DNA of 64,000 bases, taken from the NCBI GenBank assembly GCA_035551995.1, contig DASZME010000087.1, positions 62,001-126,000 on the forward strand. The letters run 5' to 3'. This DNA is from RYN-428 sp035551995. Its GTDB lineage: Bacteria; Planctomycetota; Phycisphaerae; Tepidisphaerales; Tepidisphaeraceae. Positions 36,381 to 47,200 of this stretch are shown here, one piece after another. The translations under genes were made by a program, and so were the position numbers. Under the pieces are notes generated by a model. That model made no database searches and was not told where the DNA came from. It worked only from the letters and a program-made list of their open reading frames with translations. Positions within the stretch are counted from its first letter, which is position 1. Each line of letters begins with the position of its first letter.

Positions 36381-36860
36381 TCATTTCCGCCGGACCTGAT
36401 AATGGCCCTTTTCGCATCCGATGACAAATCGCTCGACGCATCCTTTGAGGTCTTCCCATTTCTGGCGGATTTCGTCGGCTTCGCTAAGGTCGATGGCCGA
36501 ATCGTCCTCGAAGCTGGCAGTGACGGTATCGAGCAACTCGCTGAATTCGCGGACCATGCCCCGTGTTTCGCCGAAGATCGATTCGTCGAGATTCTTGCAG
36601 TTGGCCTGTTGCGGATTGACGATAAAAAATCCCCCCGCTTCGTTGCAGAGCCAGCGAATCAGGCGGATGTCTTTCGTCATCGCATAGATTTCCCGCACGC
36701 GGTCGAGCGGGTTCTTGGCGCCGCTCTGGTCGGGATCGTCTTTCTCGGCGGAAGGCTCGCACCATTTGTAGACCAGGGCCGGCGATAGCTTCAGCGCCGC
36801 CGCGACGGCTTTCACGCCCGGCTCCTCAACCGCAAGACGGATCACTTCGTGGGATTTCAT
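36381..36860 (-). CDS. Phage CII-like HTH protein, hypothetical
   Basis: 159 residues. The first 40 residues form a helix-turn-helix-like segment (HEVIRLAVEEPGVKAVAAAL, then KLSPALVYKWCEP) of the kind seen in phage CII-like and other small regulators, where a short recognition helix is followed by VYKW. The rest is helical with a conserved-looking middle (DIRLIRWLCNEAGGFFIVNP) and an acidic helical C-terminus. No family can be named with confidence. The start is one of three close ATGs; 36860 is preferred because it begins the HTH region directly. It is divergent from rsmA with a 49-base spacer, so it could affect that promoter. Confidence 0.65.
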   Translation of the reverse strand: MKSHEVIRLAVEEPGVKAVAAALKLSPALVYKWCEPSAEKDDPDQSGAKNPLDRVREIYAMTKDIRLIRWLCNEAGGFFIVNPQQANCKNLDESIFGETRGMVREFSELLDTVTASFEDDSAIDLSEADEIRQKWEDLKGCVERFVIGCEKGHYQVRRK

Positions 36861-36909
36861 GAATCGCATCATAACCCACGTGGCCATTTCATGGTAAATC
36901 TGTCCGTCG

Positions 36910-37782
36910 ATGGCACAAACGCGAAATCAGATTCAAGCCCTGCTCGCCCAAGCCGGTTCGCATCCCCGGCATCGGTTCGGCCAGAATTTCATGATCGATC
37001 AAAATCTCGTGCGCGTGGTAGCCGAGGCGGGAATGCTGACGCGCGGCGACTGCGTGATCGAAGTCGGGCCGGGGACGGGAACATTGACCGAGGAATTGCT
37101 GGACCGCGCCGGGCATGTGGTGGCCGTCGAGATCGATCGGGATTTGGCTTTGATGCTGCGGACTCGTTTTGCCGGGCGAGAATCGTTCAGGCTCATCGAA
37201 GGAGACGCCCTTGCCGGGAAGCACGAATTGAACGCCGAGCTGCTGGCCGCGATCCGTGATCACGCGGCGGAACATCGGCCGCTGAAGCTCGTCGCCAACC
37301 TTCCCTATAACGTCGCCTCGCCGTTGATCATCGAGTCGCTGATCGCCGGCGTCGATTTGCTTGCATTTACCGTGCAGAAAGAGGTCGGCCTGCGTCTGCG
37401 CGCCGCGGCGGGCACGGACGATTACGGCCCACTTTCGGTCATGGCCCAACTTCTGGCGAAAGTCGAATTATTGCGAACCTTGCCGCCCCAAGCGTTTTGG
37501 CCAGCGCCCACGATCGAGTCGGCGTTGGTTCGGCTGACCAAACATGATCGATTAGGGAACCGCGCGAACGATTTCAGCGCCTTTGTTCATTCCCTGTTTT
37601 CATCCCGGCGCAAAATGCTGAGAAAGGCGTTGACGCACGCCGGTTTCGACGCGGAAACGATGTTGGCCGACTCTGGATTAGACGGTCATCGGCGCGCGGA
37701 GGAATTTTCTCCCGAACAACTACTGTCACTTTACGAGCGGAAGAACGTGAAGAACATGTCCAACCGGGGAGAACTCATCTAA
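36910..37782 (+). CDS. rsmA: 16S rRNA adenine dimethyltransferase
   Basis: 290 residues (KsgA). Dimethylates two adjacent adenines near the 3' end of 16S rRNA, a late step of small-subunit assembly. Motifs: RHRFGQNFMIDQNLV at the start, SAM-binding VIEVGPGTGTLTEELL, VAVEIDRDLALML, and the catalytic NLPYNVASPLI (N-L-P-Y). The C-terminal small domain contains FSSRRKMLRKAL and a DGHRRAEEFSPEQLLSLY-like segment. The inverted repeat GAACTCATC (37771-37779) with GATGAGTTC (37800-37808) spans the stop codon. Confidence 0.95.
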   Translation: MAQTRNQIQALLAQAGSHPRHRFGQNFMIDQNLVRVVAEAGMLTRGDCVIEVGPGTGTLTEELLDRAGHVVAVEIDRDLALMLRTRFAGRESFRLIEGDALAGKHELNAELLAAIRDHAAEHRPLKLVANLPYNVASPLIIESLIAGVDLLAFTVQKEVGLRLRAAAGTDDYGPLSVMAQLLAKVELLRTLPPQAFWPAPTIESALVRLTKHDRLGNRANDFSAFVHSLFSSRRKMLRKALTHAGFDAETMLADSGLDGHRRAEEFSPEQLLSLYERKNVKNMSNRGELI

Positions 37783-37808
37783 ATGCACCCTGCCGGCGGG
37801 ATGAGTTC
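37771..37808. repeat. Inverted repeat spanning the rsmA stop codon
   Basis: 9-bp arms GAACTCATC and GATGAGTTC enclose 20 bases that include the TAA. There is no T-run after the second arm, so it is not a standard intrinsic terminator. It could be an RNA-stability hairpin. Confidence 0.4.
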
Positions 37809-37910
37809 GTAACCGTTGTGGACCGATCACAATAATTTTAGCCCGATGGAAGAAATCAACCCCCTCCGCGTAACAATGATTTCGTACGCGGCAACCGTTG
37901 GCCAAGGTTT

Positions 37911-38483
37911 ATGGCGGAGAATGTGGGCGTGCAAGACGACGATTCGGATCTGGTTACCGCCGCGGCAGGCGGAGACGCCAAGGCGTTTCATGCACTGGTT
38001 GACCGCCATTCGCCACATCTGATGCGGCTGGCGACCATGCTCTCCCGCGGCGGCGCGGATGCCGAGGATATCGTGCAGGAAACGTTGGTCGGCGCCTTTG
38101 CGGGATTGGCGCGGTTCAACCGCGAATCGTCGGTCAAGACCTGGCTGAGCCGAATTTTAACGCGACAGGCGGCAAGAGCGTGGAACCGCTCCCGGCGATC
38201 GCGGATGACGGCCCACCTCGACGACGCGACCGAGTCCGCCGGCGCCGACGCGGGTCTTTCGGTTGGATCGGCCGCGACGGCGACCGATAGTAAAATTGAC
38301 ATTGCCGTGATGCTTCAGAAGTTGAATGCCGAGCATCGTGAAATTCTTGTTTTGCGGGAGATGCAGGGTCTGAGTTACGGCGAGATCGCCGAGGTGCTCG
38401 ACATTCCCCGCGGAACGGTAGAGTCCCGTTTGCATCGCGCCCGAGCCGAATTGCGGCGGCGCTTGCAAGGATATGAACTATGA
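37911..38483 (+). CDS. ECF-type RNA polymerase sigma factor
   Basis: 190 residues. The sigma-70 region 2 is at about 22-90 (FHALVDRHSPHLMRLATMLS, then DAEDIVQETLVGAFAGLARF and VKTWLSRILTRQAARAWNR). An alanine-rich linker and region 4 follow at about 130-188 (LQKLNAEHREILVLREMQGL, SYGEIAEVLDIPRGTVESRL). It directs transcription of a small regulon in response to a signal transmitted by the anti-sigma factor encoded next. The ATG at 37911 has only a short AAGG upstream. A Spy-like protein and a LEPR-XLL membrane protein follow, so the regulon probably concerns the envelope. Confidence 0.92.
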   Translation: MAENVGVQDDDSDLVTAAAGGDAKAFHALVDRHSPHLMRLATMLSRGGADAEDIVQETLVGAFAGLARFNRESSVKTWLSRILTRQAARAWNRSRRSRMTAHLDDATESAGADAGLSVGSAATATDSKIDIAVMLQKLNAEHREILVLREMQGLSYGEIAEVLDIPRGTVESRLHRARAELRRRLQGYEL

Positions 38484-38515
38484 GGCCTTTTGAAACAGCC
38501 TCGACGAGGTGGGTC

Positions 38516-39028
38516 ATGCAAGAATGCCCATTTGAAGCGCGTTTAAGCGCTTTCTATGATGATGAACTAGACGCCGGGACGAGCGGCCGGTTGAAGGCGC
38601 ATCTGGCGGATTGTCCGAGTTGCTCGGCAAGCCTCCAATCGTTGCGTCAGGTCAGCCGGCTGATCGCGTCGGCGCCGGTGCGGTCGATATCGCTGGTCGG
38701 CATGGCCCGCCTGCACGCCGCCGCCGACGCCGCGGCTCGGCAACGGACGGTTTTCCCGATGGCCAAGGCGCTGTTGGCGGTGGCCGCTTCGGCGCTGATC
38801 GTCGGTTCGGCGTGGCTGGTAGAAATTCCGGGACAAACCGCCTCGCCAAAAGAATCGGCCGACGTGCATTCGTTCGATGCGTTGGACAGCCTCGCCACGG
38901 GCGGCAGATTGGCGATGCCGCATGGGATCGCTCAGGAGACGGACGTGGCCCAGGGACCTGAACCCCTCAGCCAATGGATGATTGACAATTTCGCGCGGGG
39001 CGCCGAATATGAAAACCAACATCGCTAA
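38516..39028 (+). CDS. Zinc-finger anti-sigma factor
   Basis: 170 residues, membrane-anchored regulator expected to bind the ECF factor encoded just upstream. The N-terminal zf-HC2-type anti-sigma domain begins MQECPFEARLSAFYDDELD and has the HxxxCxxC zinc motif HLADCPSC. A single transmembrane segment (AKALLAVAASALIVGSAWLV) lies near residues 82-101, and a C-terminal extracytoplasmic region follows. The start at 38516 fits the family; ATG 38480, which overlaps the sigma stop by 4 bases, would add a 12-residue tail. The stop overlaps the start of the next gene, indicating tight coupling. Confidence 0.85.
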   Translation: MQECPFEARLSAFYDDELDAGTSGRLKAHLADCPSCSASLQSLRQVSRLIASAPVRSISLVGMARLHAAADAAARQRTVFPMAKALLAVAASALIVGSAWLVEIPGQTASPKESADVHSFDALDSLATGGRLAMPHGIAQETDVAQGPEPLSQWMIDNFARGAEYENQHR

Positions 39029-39515
39029 ATTGATCCTCGCGGCGGTATTCGTCGTAACGCTGAGTGCCGGGGTCGTCGGCGGGTTGCTCGCGTCGCGCTT
39101 GCCGGCGATCGGTTCGCATGACAAGATACTGCAAGTGGACGATTCCTCGCTGGCCGGTGAACTCGGACTCAACGCCGATCAACGCGACGCCATGCGGAAG
39201 ATCTGGATCGGCGTGCGTGATCTCTCCCAGGCAAGTTACGAGACGGCCGTAAAGTACAAGAGCGAACAGGAAACGGCGATCGCGGCGTTGATTCCGGCGG
39301 AAAAATTGTCCGCCTACAATGAGATTCGGCGATCGTACGCCGAGAAAAATGCGGCTCTGAAAGGTCGAAGGCAGGCGGAATTCGAAAAGGCGATCGCCGA
39401 GACCCGGCGAATTTTGACGGCGCCGCAACGCGCTAAATACGACGAAATCCTGAAAAAACGGCTCGGTCCCGACGCGGGGCTGAACCACGATCCTCTCGGC
39501 GAACCGACAACTTGA
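39009..39515 (+). CDS. Spy/CpxP-like membrane-anchored periplasmic protein
   Basis: 168 residues. One hydrophobic N-terminal segment (MKTNIAKLILAAVFVVTLSA) acts as anchor or signal. The rest is predicted helical and charged, with LGLNADQRDAMRKIW and then TAPQRAKYDEILKKR, resembling the LTxxQ-type repeats of Spy/CpxP/CnrX-like envelope stress proteins. The start at 39009 overlaps the end of the anti-sigma gene. In metal- or stress-responsive ECF systems such a protein can act as the periplasmic sensor or chaperone. That role here is inferred from position. Confidence 0.72.
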   Translation: MKTNIAKLILAAVFVVTLSAGVVGGLLASRLPAIGSHDKILQVDDSSLAGELGLNADQRDAMRKIWIGVRDLSQASYETAVKYKSEQETAIAALIPAEKLSAYNEIRRSYAEKNAALKGRRQAEFEKAIAETRRILTAPQRAKYDEILKKRLGPDAGLNHDPLGEPTT

Positions 39516-39530
39516 TGAGGGTTACCGCAG

Positions 39531-41084
39531 ATGCATCAAGGGAAAAAGAAACCGTGGAAAAATATCGCCGGGCGCTGCCGGCCGGACGCCATGCCGGAAT
39601 TACTCGAGCCGCGTTATTTATTGTCCGGCGTTGGGTGGGGCGCCGCGCATTTGGCGTTCGCCACCGCGCCGGAGATGGGCGATTCGCGCGGAGACGTGCA
39701 TGCGCCGTTCAACAACGATCCCAGCACGAACGCCGGCCCGTCGCTTTCGACGATCATCGCCGCTCGGCAGAGCCTCATCGACGCCCAAGTCCAACCCGCT
39801 CCAGCCAGTTCGCCCACGGACGATTTACAATCGGATCGCGACTCCGGCGGCTGGGACGCGCATGGCGCGGCCACTGCATCCGCGTGGAGCGCAACGACCG
39901 GCCCCCTGTTTTTTGGCGCCAATGTCACGTTGATCAACGGCCCCGTCCAACTTGTCGGTGATTCCCCTGCGCATGTCGAAAATATCACGTTTTACACGGT
40001 CGCTTTTCATCGCATCGCGGCGATCTCGACCGTTGCCGTAGCGGATGACGCCGGCCACGACGCCGATGCGTGGGATTCGTCGGCGCCGGCGTCCGTCGCT
40101 CCCGCGTTGGTGAGGCAAGACACCCCGGGCACAAGCGCGGTCGTCGATACCGCGACCGGTTCGCCGGTCCCGACTGCATCGCGACCCTCCGGCGATTTTC
40201 CGTCGGAGGCGACACTGGTGGCGCCTCAGTCCGTCATTGCCTATAGCTTTGAGTTGCATGCGCCGGAGATTCAGTTCCAGGCGCCTCCGCCCGGCCCGCG
40301 CGACGGCGGTTATTCACCGGCTTCTTCGGTGACGACCCACGAATTCATCGCGCCGCCGCAACAAACCTCCTTTGCGCCCGCGGCGATTACGCCGGCGCTG
40401 CGGCCGGCGTCCGGAGGGGGATCCAATGGCTCAACCTTCGGCGGCGCTCCGCTGGCGGAGTTGACGGCGTTCTCGGCCATCTCGTCGGCCCCGTTGCATC
40501 CGTCATCGATCACTAAAGACATCTCGGCCCGGACCGGGCTTGTGAACGTAAGCGGCGCTTTGCTTCTCGCCGGCGAAACGTCCTTGCCGCATGTTGACGC
40601 ATCCTTCTCGGCGCCGGCCGTACGATGGGTCGATCAGGCGACGAGCAATCTGATGTCGTGGCTTGGCGGGGCGACGATCAACGGGCCCGCCGTCACCGCC
40701 GGCGATTCCGCCGGCCGCGGCGTCAACATTCCCCAGGCGATTTCCGCCCCGCAAGCGATCGCCGGCGCCGCGCATGCCGCGATGGCGACTTTAACCGGCC
40801 CGATATTGCACGCACCGGCGAATGTGATCTACCGTTTCGCCACCTTCGATCCCAACCGCACGTTCGCCGACGCGATGGCCGCCTTCGCCGGTGAATCCGC
40901 CTCGATATCCCCCGTCGAAGCGGCGCGCAACCATTCGCATCGAGCGTGGTTCGTCACCGGCCTGGTGATCGGCGCCGACGTGCTGCTGGCCGTTCGCTGG
41001 TACGCGGGCCGAAAACATGTTCGTAAAAAATCGACCCAGGACCCGCAGTCCCCGCAAGCCGTCCCCCTTCCCCTCGGCTTGTAA
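39531..41084 (+). CDS. LEPR-XLL surface protein with C-terminal membrane anchor
   Basis: 517 residues. The N-terminus (GRCRPDAMPELLEPRYLLSG) contains LEPRYLLS, the LEPR-XLL motif that planctomycetes place at the start of large exported proteins. The middle is low complexity, rich in alanine, serine, proline and threonine, with no recognised domain. Near the C-terminus comes a hydrophobic segment (AWFVTGLVIGADVLLAVRWY) followed by a basic tail GRKHVRKKS, like a stop-transfer or sorting anchor. It is the last gene of the sigma/anti-sigma/Spy-like operon, 15 bases after the third gene, so it is probably under the same control. Function is unknown. Confidence 0.75.
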   Translation: MHQGKKKPWKNIAGRCRPDAMPELLEPRYLLSGVGWGAAHLAFATAPEMGDSRGDVHAPFNNDPSTNAGPSLSTIIAARQSLIDAQVQPAPASSPTDDLQSDRDSGGWDAHGAATASAWSATTGPLFFGANVTLINGPVQLVGDSPAHVENITFYTVAFHRIAAISTVAVADDAGHDADAWDSSAPASVAPALVRQDTPGTSAVVDTATGSPVPTASRPSGDFPSEATLVAPQSVIAYSFELHAPEIQFQAPPPGPRDGGYSPASSVTTHEFIAPPQQTSFAPAAITPALRPASGGGSNGSTFGGAPLAELTAFSAISSAPLHPSSITKDISARTGLVNVSGALLLAGETSLPHVDASFSAPAVRWVDQATSNLMSWLGGATINGPAVTAGDSAGRGVNIPQAISAPQAIAGAAHAAMATLTGPILHAPANVIYRFATFDPNRTFADAMAAFAGESASISPVEAARNHSHRAWFVTGLVIGADVLLAVRWYAGRKHVRKKSTQDPQSPQAVPLPLGL

Positions 41085-41248
41085 CGGACGCCCGGCGGCA
41101 ACGATCCTCACCGGAGTCGCTCAGACGCGACACACCCCCCGCGGAGCAAGCCTTGCTGCCTCGGGCGGCCGGGGGAAAGTCCCGACGCTTCCTCTCTCGT
41201 CGATGCGCGGCGCATGGCCTTTGCGCCCCTCGATGCCTTACTTGTTCG

Positions 41249-44200
41249 TCACGACACGATCCGCAGCACAAAATCCTGCGGTACGATGGCCTTTGCCGTC
41301 AGGTCGGCGGTCACGATATCTTCGCTGGTCAGCTTCTTAAACGTAAACGATTTGCCCGTCGATGGATCGACGGAGGTGATGGAAGCGATGTCCATGGCGG
41401 CCACGCCGAAGGGGGCGCCGTTGTTGGCGAACTGGATCGCGCCGAGGGAGAGTTTCTTGATCGTGGCGGCGGAAATATCGGAGTCGGCGAAGGCGGCGGG
41501 GCCTTTTTTAATCGTGACGGCGGCGATCGTCGATTGGGCCGCGAAGTCGGCGGGAGAGGCCGGTAGATTCTGGCCGCTGGACAGGGGGGCGATGCCGGCG
41601 TTAAGCGTCGAGTTGGTCAGGGCGGCGGCGGAGATCGAGCCGAGGCTGCCGGCCGAGTTGATGGTCGTGGCGATGATCTGACCGGCCGAGAGCGTCGCCA
41701 GGTCCAATCCACCGCCGGTGAGCGTGAAAATCGAATCGGACAAGGCGCCGAAAATCTTGATCGCGTGAATCGCACCGACGTTCAGATCGAATGACGCGGC
41801 GCCTTTGATCGTGATGGCGTTCACGATCGGAGCGGTGACGGCGGCGGTCGAATTCCATGTGCCGGCGGTGATGGTTTTGATCGGGCCGGCAGAGGTGATG
41901 GTGACCCCGCTGGCCGAACCCACCTGGAGCGTTTGCAGGGCGCCGACGCTGAAGGTCGAGGCGTTGGCCGCGCCGAGAATCACCTTTCCGACCGAACCGG
42001 GGACGGAAAGATCGCCGATCAGAACAGCGCTCTTGGCGTTGATCCCGCCGAGCGAGCCGTCGGACGTAATATCGCCGAGCGGGACGGCGCCCCCCTTGGC
42101 GGTTACTTTCAACATGGTCGCCGCGGAGGCGCCGGTCATGGAGATATTGGCCACCGCGACGTTGGCGCCGCTGACGACGACGCCCGACTTGCCGGCGGCT
42201 TGTGAGATCGAGTCGGCGGTGAAGTGAACCACGGCGGTTCCCGCGCCCGTCAATGACACCGTGGCAATCGTCCCGTTGGCGGCGGTGAAGACGACCGATT
42301 TGTTGGCGCCTTTCCCGAGGGTCACGTCGAGCGTGGCCTGTGGCTGCGGCAAAGTCACCGTCACCGCCGCGGACGACGTGAGGCCCGTCGAGTTGACGGC
42401 ATCCACGCGATAGGTGTAGGCGCTGCCCGCCGTCACCGACGTATCGATAAACATGGTGGCCGTCAGGCTGTTTGCGACTTGCAGGAACGGACCGTTGGCG
42501 ACGGTTTGACGATCTACATTGAAGGTGGCGGCGGCGCCGTCGGGGTCCCAGGTGATGACGACCTGGCTGCCTGACGAACCGTCCGCTTTCACGTTGGTCG
42601 GCGCGGCGGGGGCGGGCTGCGGAATCACCACGGTCGTCGGCGAACTAAAAGCCGAAGCGCCCGATGTGTTGACCGCGTCAACCTCGTATACGTAGGCCGA
42701 ACCGGCCGAAACCATGGCGTCGGTATACGCCGGCAGCGTCAGCCCGGTAGCGATCGGCACAAACGTGGTGTCGGTCGGACCCATTCGGCTGACGGAGTAA
42801 CTGGACGCGCCCGCGCTCAAACTCCACGTCAACAAAACATGCGTGCCCGATGACGCATCGGCGCCAAGGGCCGTCGGCGGCAACGGGGGCATTCCAGGTT
42901 GAGCGAGAGTGACCGTCGCCGGCGCGCTCGGCGCCGAAGTCGCGGCGGCGTTCGCGGCGTCAACCTCATACAGATAGGTGGCCCCAGCGGTGATATTGCC
43001 GTCATTGTAGATGGCGCCGGTCAAACCGGTCGCCACTTGAATGAAGCTTGTATCGCCGGGACCCTGGCGAAGGACATTGTAGGTTGCGTCATTGGCGCCC
43101 GCCGTCCATGAAACGACGACCTGCGTGCCGGAAGATCCGTCGGCGACTACATTGCCGGGCGTGGCCGGAAGCAGCGGGGCCACCAGCGTAATCGGTTGGC
43201 TGAGAGCGAACGCCGACGTCCCGTTCGCGTTGGTCGCGGCGATTTGATAGGTATAGACTCCGCCGGGAACCAGAGCCGGATCGGCGTCGGTGTAACTGTT
43301 GACGGTATCGGCGCCGGTGAGCGTGGTGAAACTGGTTGTGCCGGGCCCCTCACGCTGAACGATGTAGGCTGTGGCGGATGCCGACGCGGTCCAGGTAAGC
43401 GCGATCTGCATGCCGCTCGATCCGTCGCCTTGAATGCTGGTCGGCGCGGCGGGCGGGAGCGTGGGGGGATTGGTCTCGGCCGCGCTTAACGTGATCGATC
43501 CGGTAGCGGGGGTGGAGGCGACCTTGGCTGCGTTGACGGCGACAACCTCATAGCTGACCGCATTGCCCGCGGGGACGGTTAAGTCGGTATAGCTGGTTGC
43601 GGTGAGCGCGCTGGAATTCAGCTGCGCATAGGAGCCTCCGTTCACCGATCGCAGGACGTTGTAACTTGCTGCCGAACTGACCGGCGCCCATTGTACATTG
43701 ACGCCGGCCGTGCCTTGTGAAACTTGCAAATCAGCCGGGGTGGCGGGGCTGGCGGAGGGGGTGATGTTCGACACCAGATATACATTGTCCTGGAAATCGG
43801 AATTGTCGATGGAGGTATTCTGATAGTCCATCGCCATGATCCATGTATTGGGCGCCACGTTGCCGTGGCTATCGAGCAATGGGAAAAACCGGATCGCATG
43901 GCCTGAGCGGCTATAGGTGGTGATATCCGTCGTGTTAAGACTGTCCTGACTCTTTTCGCCGTCCACGTCGAACCCAAACGCGCCGGAGGGCGTGAAGCTG
44001 GTCGCGAGCGGTTGCCCGCCGGCGGCCATGATCGCCGGGAGCAGGGACTGAGAAGTATTGTTCACTTGCCGAAAAAGGTCCGTCACGTTGCCGCTGCCTG
44101 ACAGATAGTAGCCTAAGAACGCCGAGGTCACCGCGGGTGGCGTGGACGTATCATATTCATTATGAAACGAGGCCAAATATTGGATCGCCACCGGTTGCGT

Positions 44201-47200
44201 CGAATCGGCCGGATTCCAGAGTCCCGAGGCTACTTCGCCGCCGTAGTCGATCGCGGTGGCGCCGGAGTTTGGATAGTCGGGGGCGGCGGGGGTCGTGGGA
44301 CTCACCTTCGAGCCATAGCCGTAAAGTAGATTGACGATCGTAACAAGGCTCGGCTCGTTTTCATGCTCGGTTTGATCCTGCCAGTAACCGGCGAGTTTAA
44401 GGACGGTGGCGGGGGTGGTCGGGTCGCTGCTGTTGACGGTGAGCGTGCCGTTCCAGACGCCGCCGGCCTTGGTAACCGAAACGCCGTTGGTCGTGGTCTT
44501 GGTGTTCGTCTCGTTGACTGTGTGCGTCGGAACGGTTTGGGCCACGAATTTGATCGTCACGTCCAGCGATCCGCCGACGGCGATCGCGATCGGAAAGGTC
44601 GGCGGGTTCACCAGCGTCCAATTGGTCGTATCCGACAGCGTCAGACTGTAAATCGTCAGCGGAGCGGTTCCGGTATTGTTGATCTGAATCGTGTTAGAGT
44701 CATGGACGACGTCGGCGACGGTCGGATTGGGAGTCTGGATACGATTGAACGCCAATTGCGGCGCCGACGCCGGGCCAGTCAGATTCACGACGCCGATCTG
44801 CGGCTGCTTTGTCGCGTTGGGAGCGGCCATCACGTTTTGGATGATGCCGACAAAATTGACGAAACTGTTATAGGTCGACGAGTTGTAATCCTCGGCCGCG
44901 ACGATGTAGGCGTTGGGCACGACGCTGCCGTCCGGATTTTCCAGCGGGAAGAAACGGAACTTTCGCGGATTCACCGGATCGAGCGGCGTGTTGAGCGCGT
45001 CCTCGCTGTAATGAATATCCGTTCCCCCGCCCGCGACGGTCGTACCGGGAAAGATCCCATACAGACTGAATGGCCCGGTTCCCGGATTAAAGCTGGTCGA
45101 GCCGAGGGCGGTGGGATAGACCGTTTGCGCGTCGCCGGCGCCGATGGTGAAAAGCTCCTGCCCGCTGGCCGAATTGCCCGACGAATAATATCCCAATCGC
45201 ACCGCCGGGGATGAATTGGTATCAAAGCTCGCGAGCGGCCTAATGGTGACCGGTCCCGGCCCGGCCACCACCATCTCCTGCAACGCGACTTCCTGGCTCG
45301 ATGCGTCGGGCGTTTGGGGATACGTCGGCGTATTGATATTCACGTCATTCGGCCCGGCGCCGACGATGGTGGGAATGTTATTCGCCCGAAGCACCTGCAC
45401 CAGCGACGGCTCCTGATAGCCATACAAGCCGGTGGTGCCGATGCCATTGAGCGTCACGTTTACGGTCGGCGTCGAGGCGCCGGCGCTGGTGATTTGCAGC
45501 AGGGCTGATTGAATGCCGGTCGCGGTGGCGATGTAAGTGATTTGAATCGTCGTGGATTGACCGGGGTTCAGCGTTCCCGGCAGATTCGACTGATTGGCAA
45601 TCGTGTAATCGGCGGCGTTCTGCGTGGTCGATGCTGGGTTATTAATGATAGAGATGGCGCCGGTCCCGAGTGTCAGCGCGTCGGCGCCGGTGTTGGTCAA
45701 CGTAACGGTCTGGACCCGGCTGGGGCCTGCGCCGGCGTTGCCCGTCGCAATGGTATTAAATGCGACGACCGACGTGCTGACCGAAATCGTCGGGGCCACG
45801 TTAGACGGCTTAAGCAGCGTGATTTTGCTGCCGCCCAATTCAGAGACATAGATAAAGCCGTTCGCGGGATTTTCAATGAGCGTGACGGGATTGGTAAACC
45901 CGCTGAAGCCGGTAACGCTGCGATCGGGACCGGGGGAAGTGGCGGTGGAAGCGAGGCCGCCGATGATATTGTCGTTGGCGTCGGGGGTCAGGACGACGAT
46001 GTCGTCGCCGGCGCTGTATTCCGCGACGAGAAATTTGCCGTCGAGCGCGCCGCCAAAGGCGTTTCCGGAATACTGGATCATTCCATCCGGCGAGTTGTGC
46101 ACGCCGAAGATGTAATTGGGCGGCTGATAGTTTGGATCAGGATTGGTTCCACTCGGATATGCCGTAAACGCCAGGCCGGGGATGGCGCCGGTGGAGGGGT
46201 TGCCGTCGTCGAGCACATATTGCCCGCGAATGGGGTTTGGATGGCCGTAGTAGGCGCCTTGCACGACCTTGAACAACGAGTCGACTTCAACCTGCTGTAC
46301 GTTCATGAGCGCCGGCGCGCCATCGCCGGCGGGGGTATTTCCGCCGGAGCTGGAGCCGTTGGCCGGCGCCCAAAGCTGCCCGGTCGAATCGAAGAAAAGA
46401 CCGAAGGCGTTGCGGATTCCGGTGGCATAGATGGTAAGCGGCGCGCCGGCGGCGGTTGGATCGTACGTTCCGCCGAGGGCAACGCCCGCGTCGCTCTTTG
46501 CGTCGGGAGTAAGAACATTGAGCGCCGGCTTGCTGAGATTCAGCAGATTCGTTTTCACCTCGAGAATCGCGGCGCTCAGTTCCGTTTCCGGGCGATTGCC
46601 CCAGGTGGTATCGGGGGCGCCATATGCGTTTTGACCGGCCTGACAGAAAAACAGGTTTTGCGTGCCGGGCTGGAAGATCGGCTGATCGTTCACGTGGTCG
46701 GCCACCGAACGAGGCAGATCGATGATCGCATCGGTTACCGTCGCCAGGTCCGGGCCACTCATGACTGTCAACTTCGACGTGAAATTCTGCCCGTTGGTGG
46801 CGCCGGAAAGGGCGTAAAACGTATTGGACACCCAGATCTTCAGATTGCTCGCCGTCGAAGCCGGGTCAAACGCGAAGCCGGAAATCAGGCGGTTGCCGCC
46901 ATTGGCCGTTTGCAGCGACGTAATCACCTGCGGCGTTCCCAGCGTTCCGTCGGCATTCACCGGATACCGGAAGATTCTTCCGTCTTCGGTCGATGCGTAA
47001 AGCTTGCCGTCGGGACCGAACTGCATGTCGGTGAAGGGCGTTCCGGAGGTCGTGGGCAAAACGGTTTTCGAGAACGCGATATTTTGATTGACGATCGGCA
47101 GCGTGTTGCCGGTGGTAAACGATTCGGAGTATGGCGTCATCGCGTCGCCATGAATATCCTTCACGCCCGCCGTCACCGCGAACGTATATTGCGTGTTGGG

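Noticed and set aside
36188..36427. Small protein with HEGHEG and FFVSFVFFVD
   Set aside because: It is the translation of a CACGAAG hairpin repeat and is a well-known false gene.
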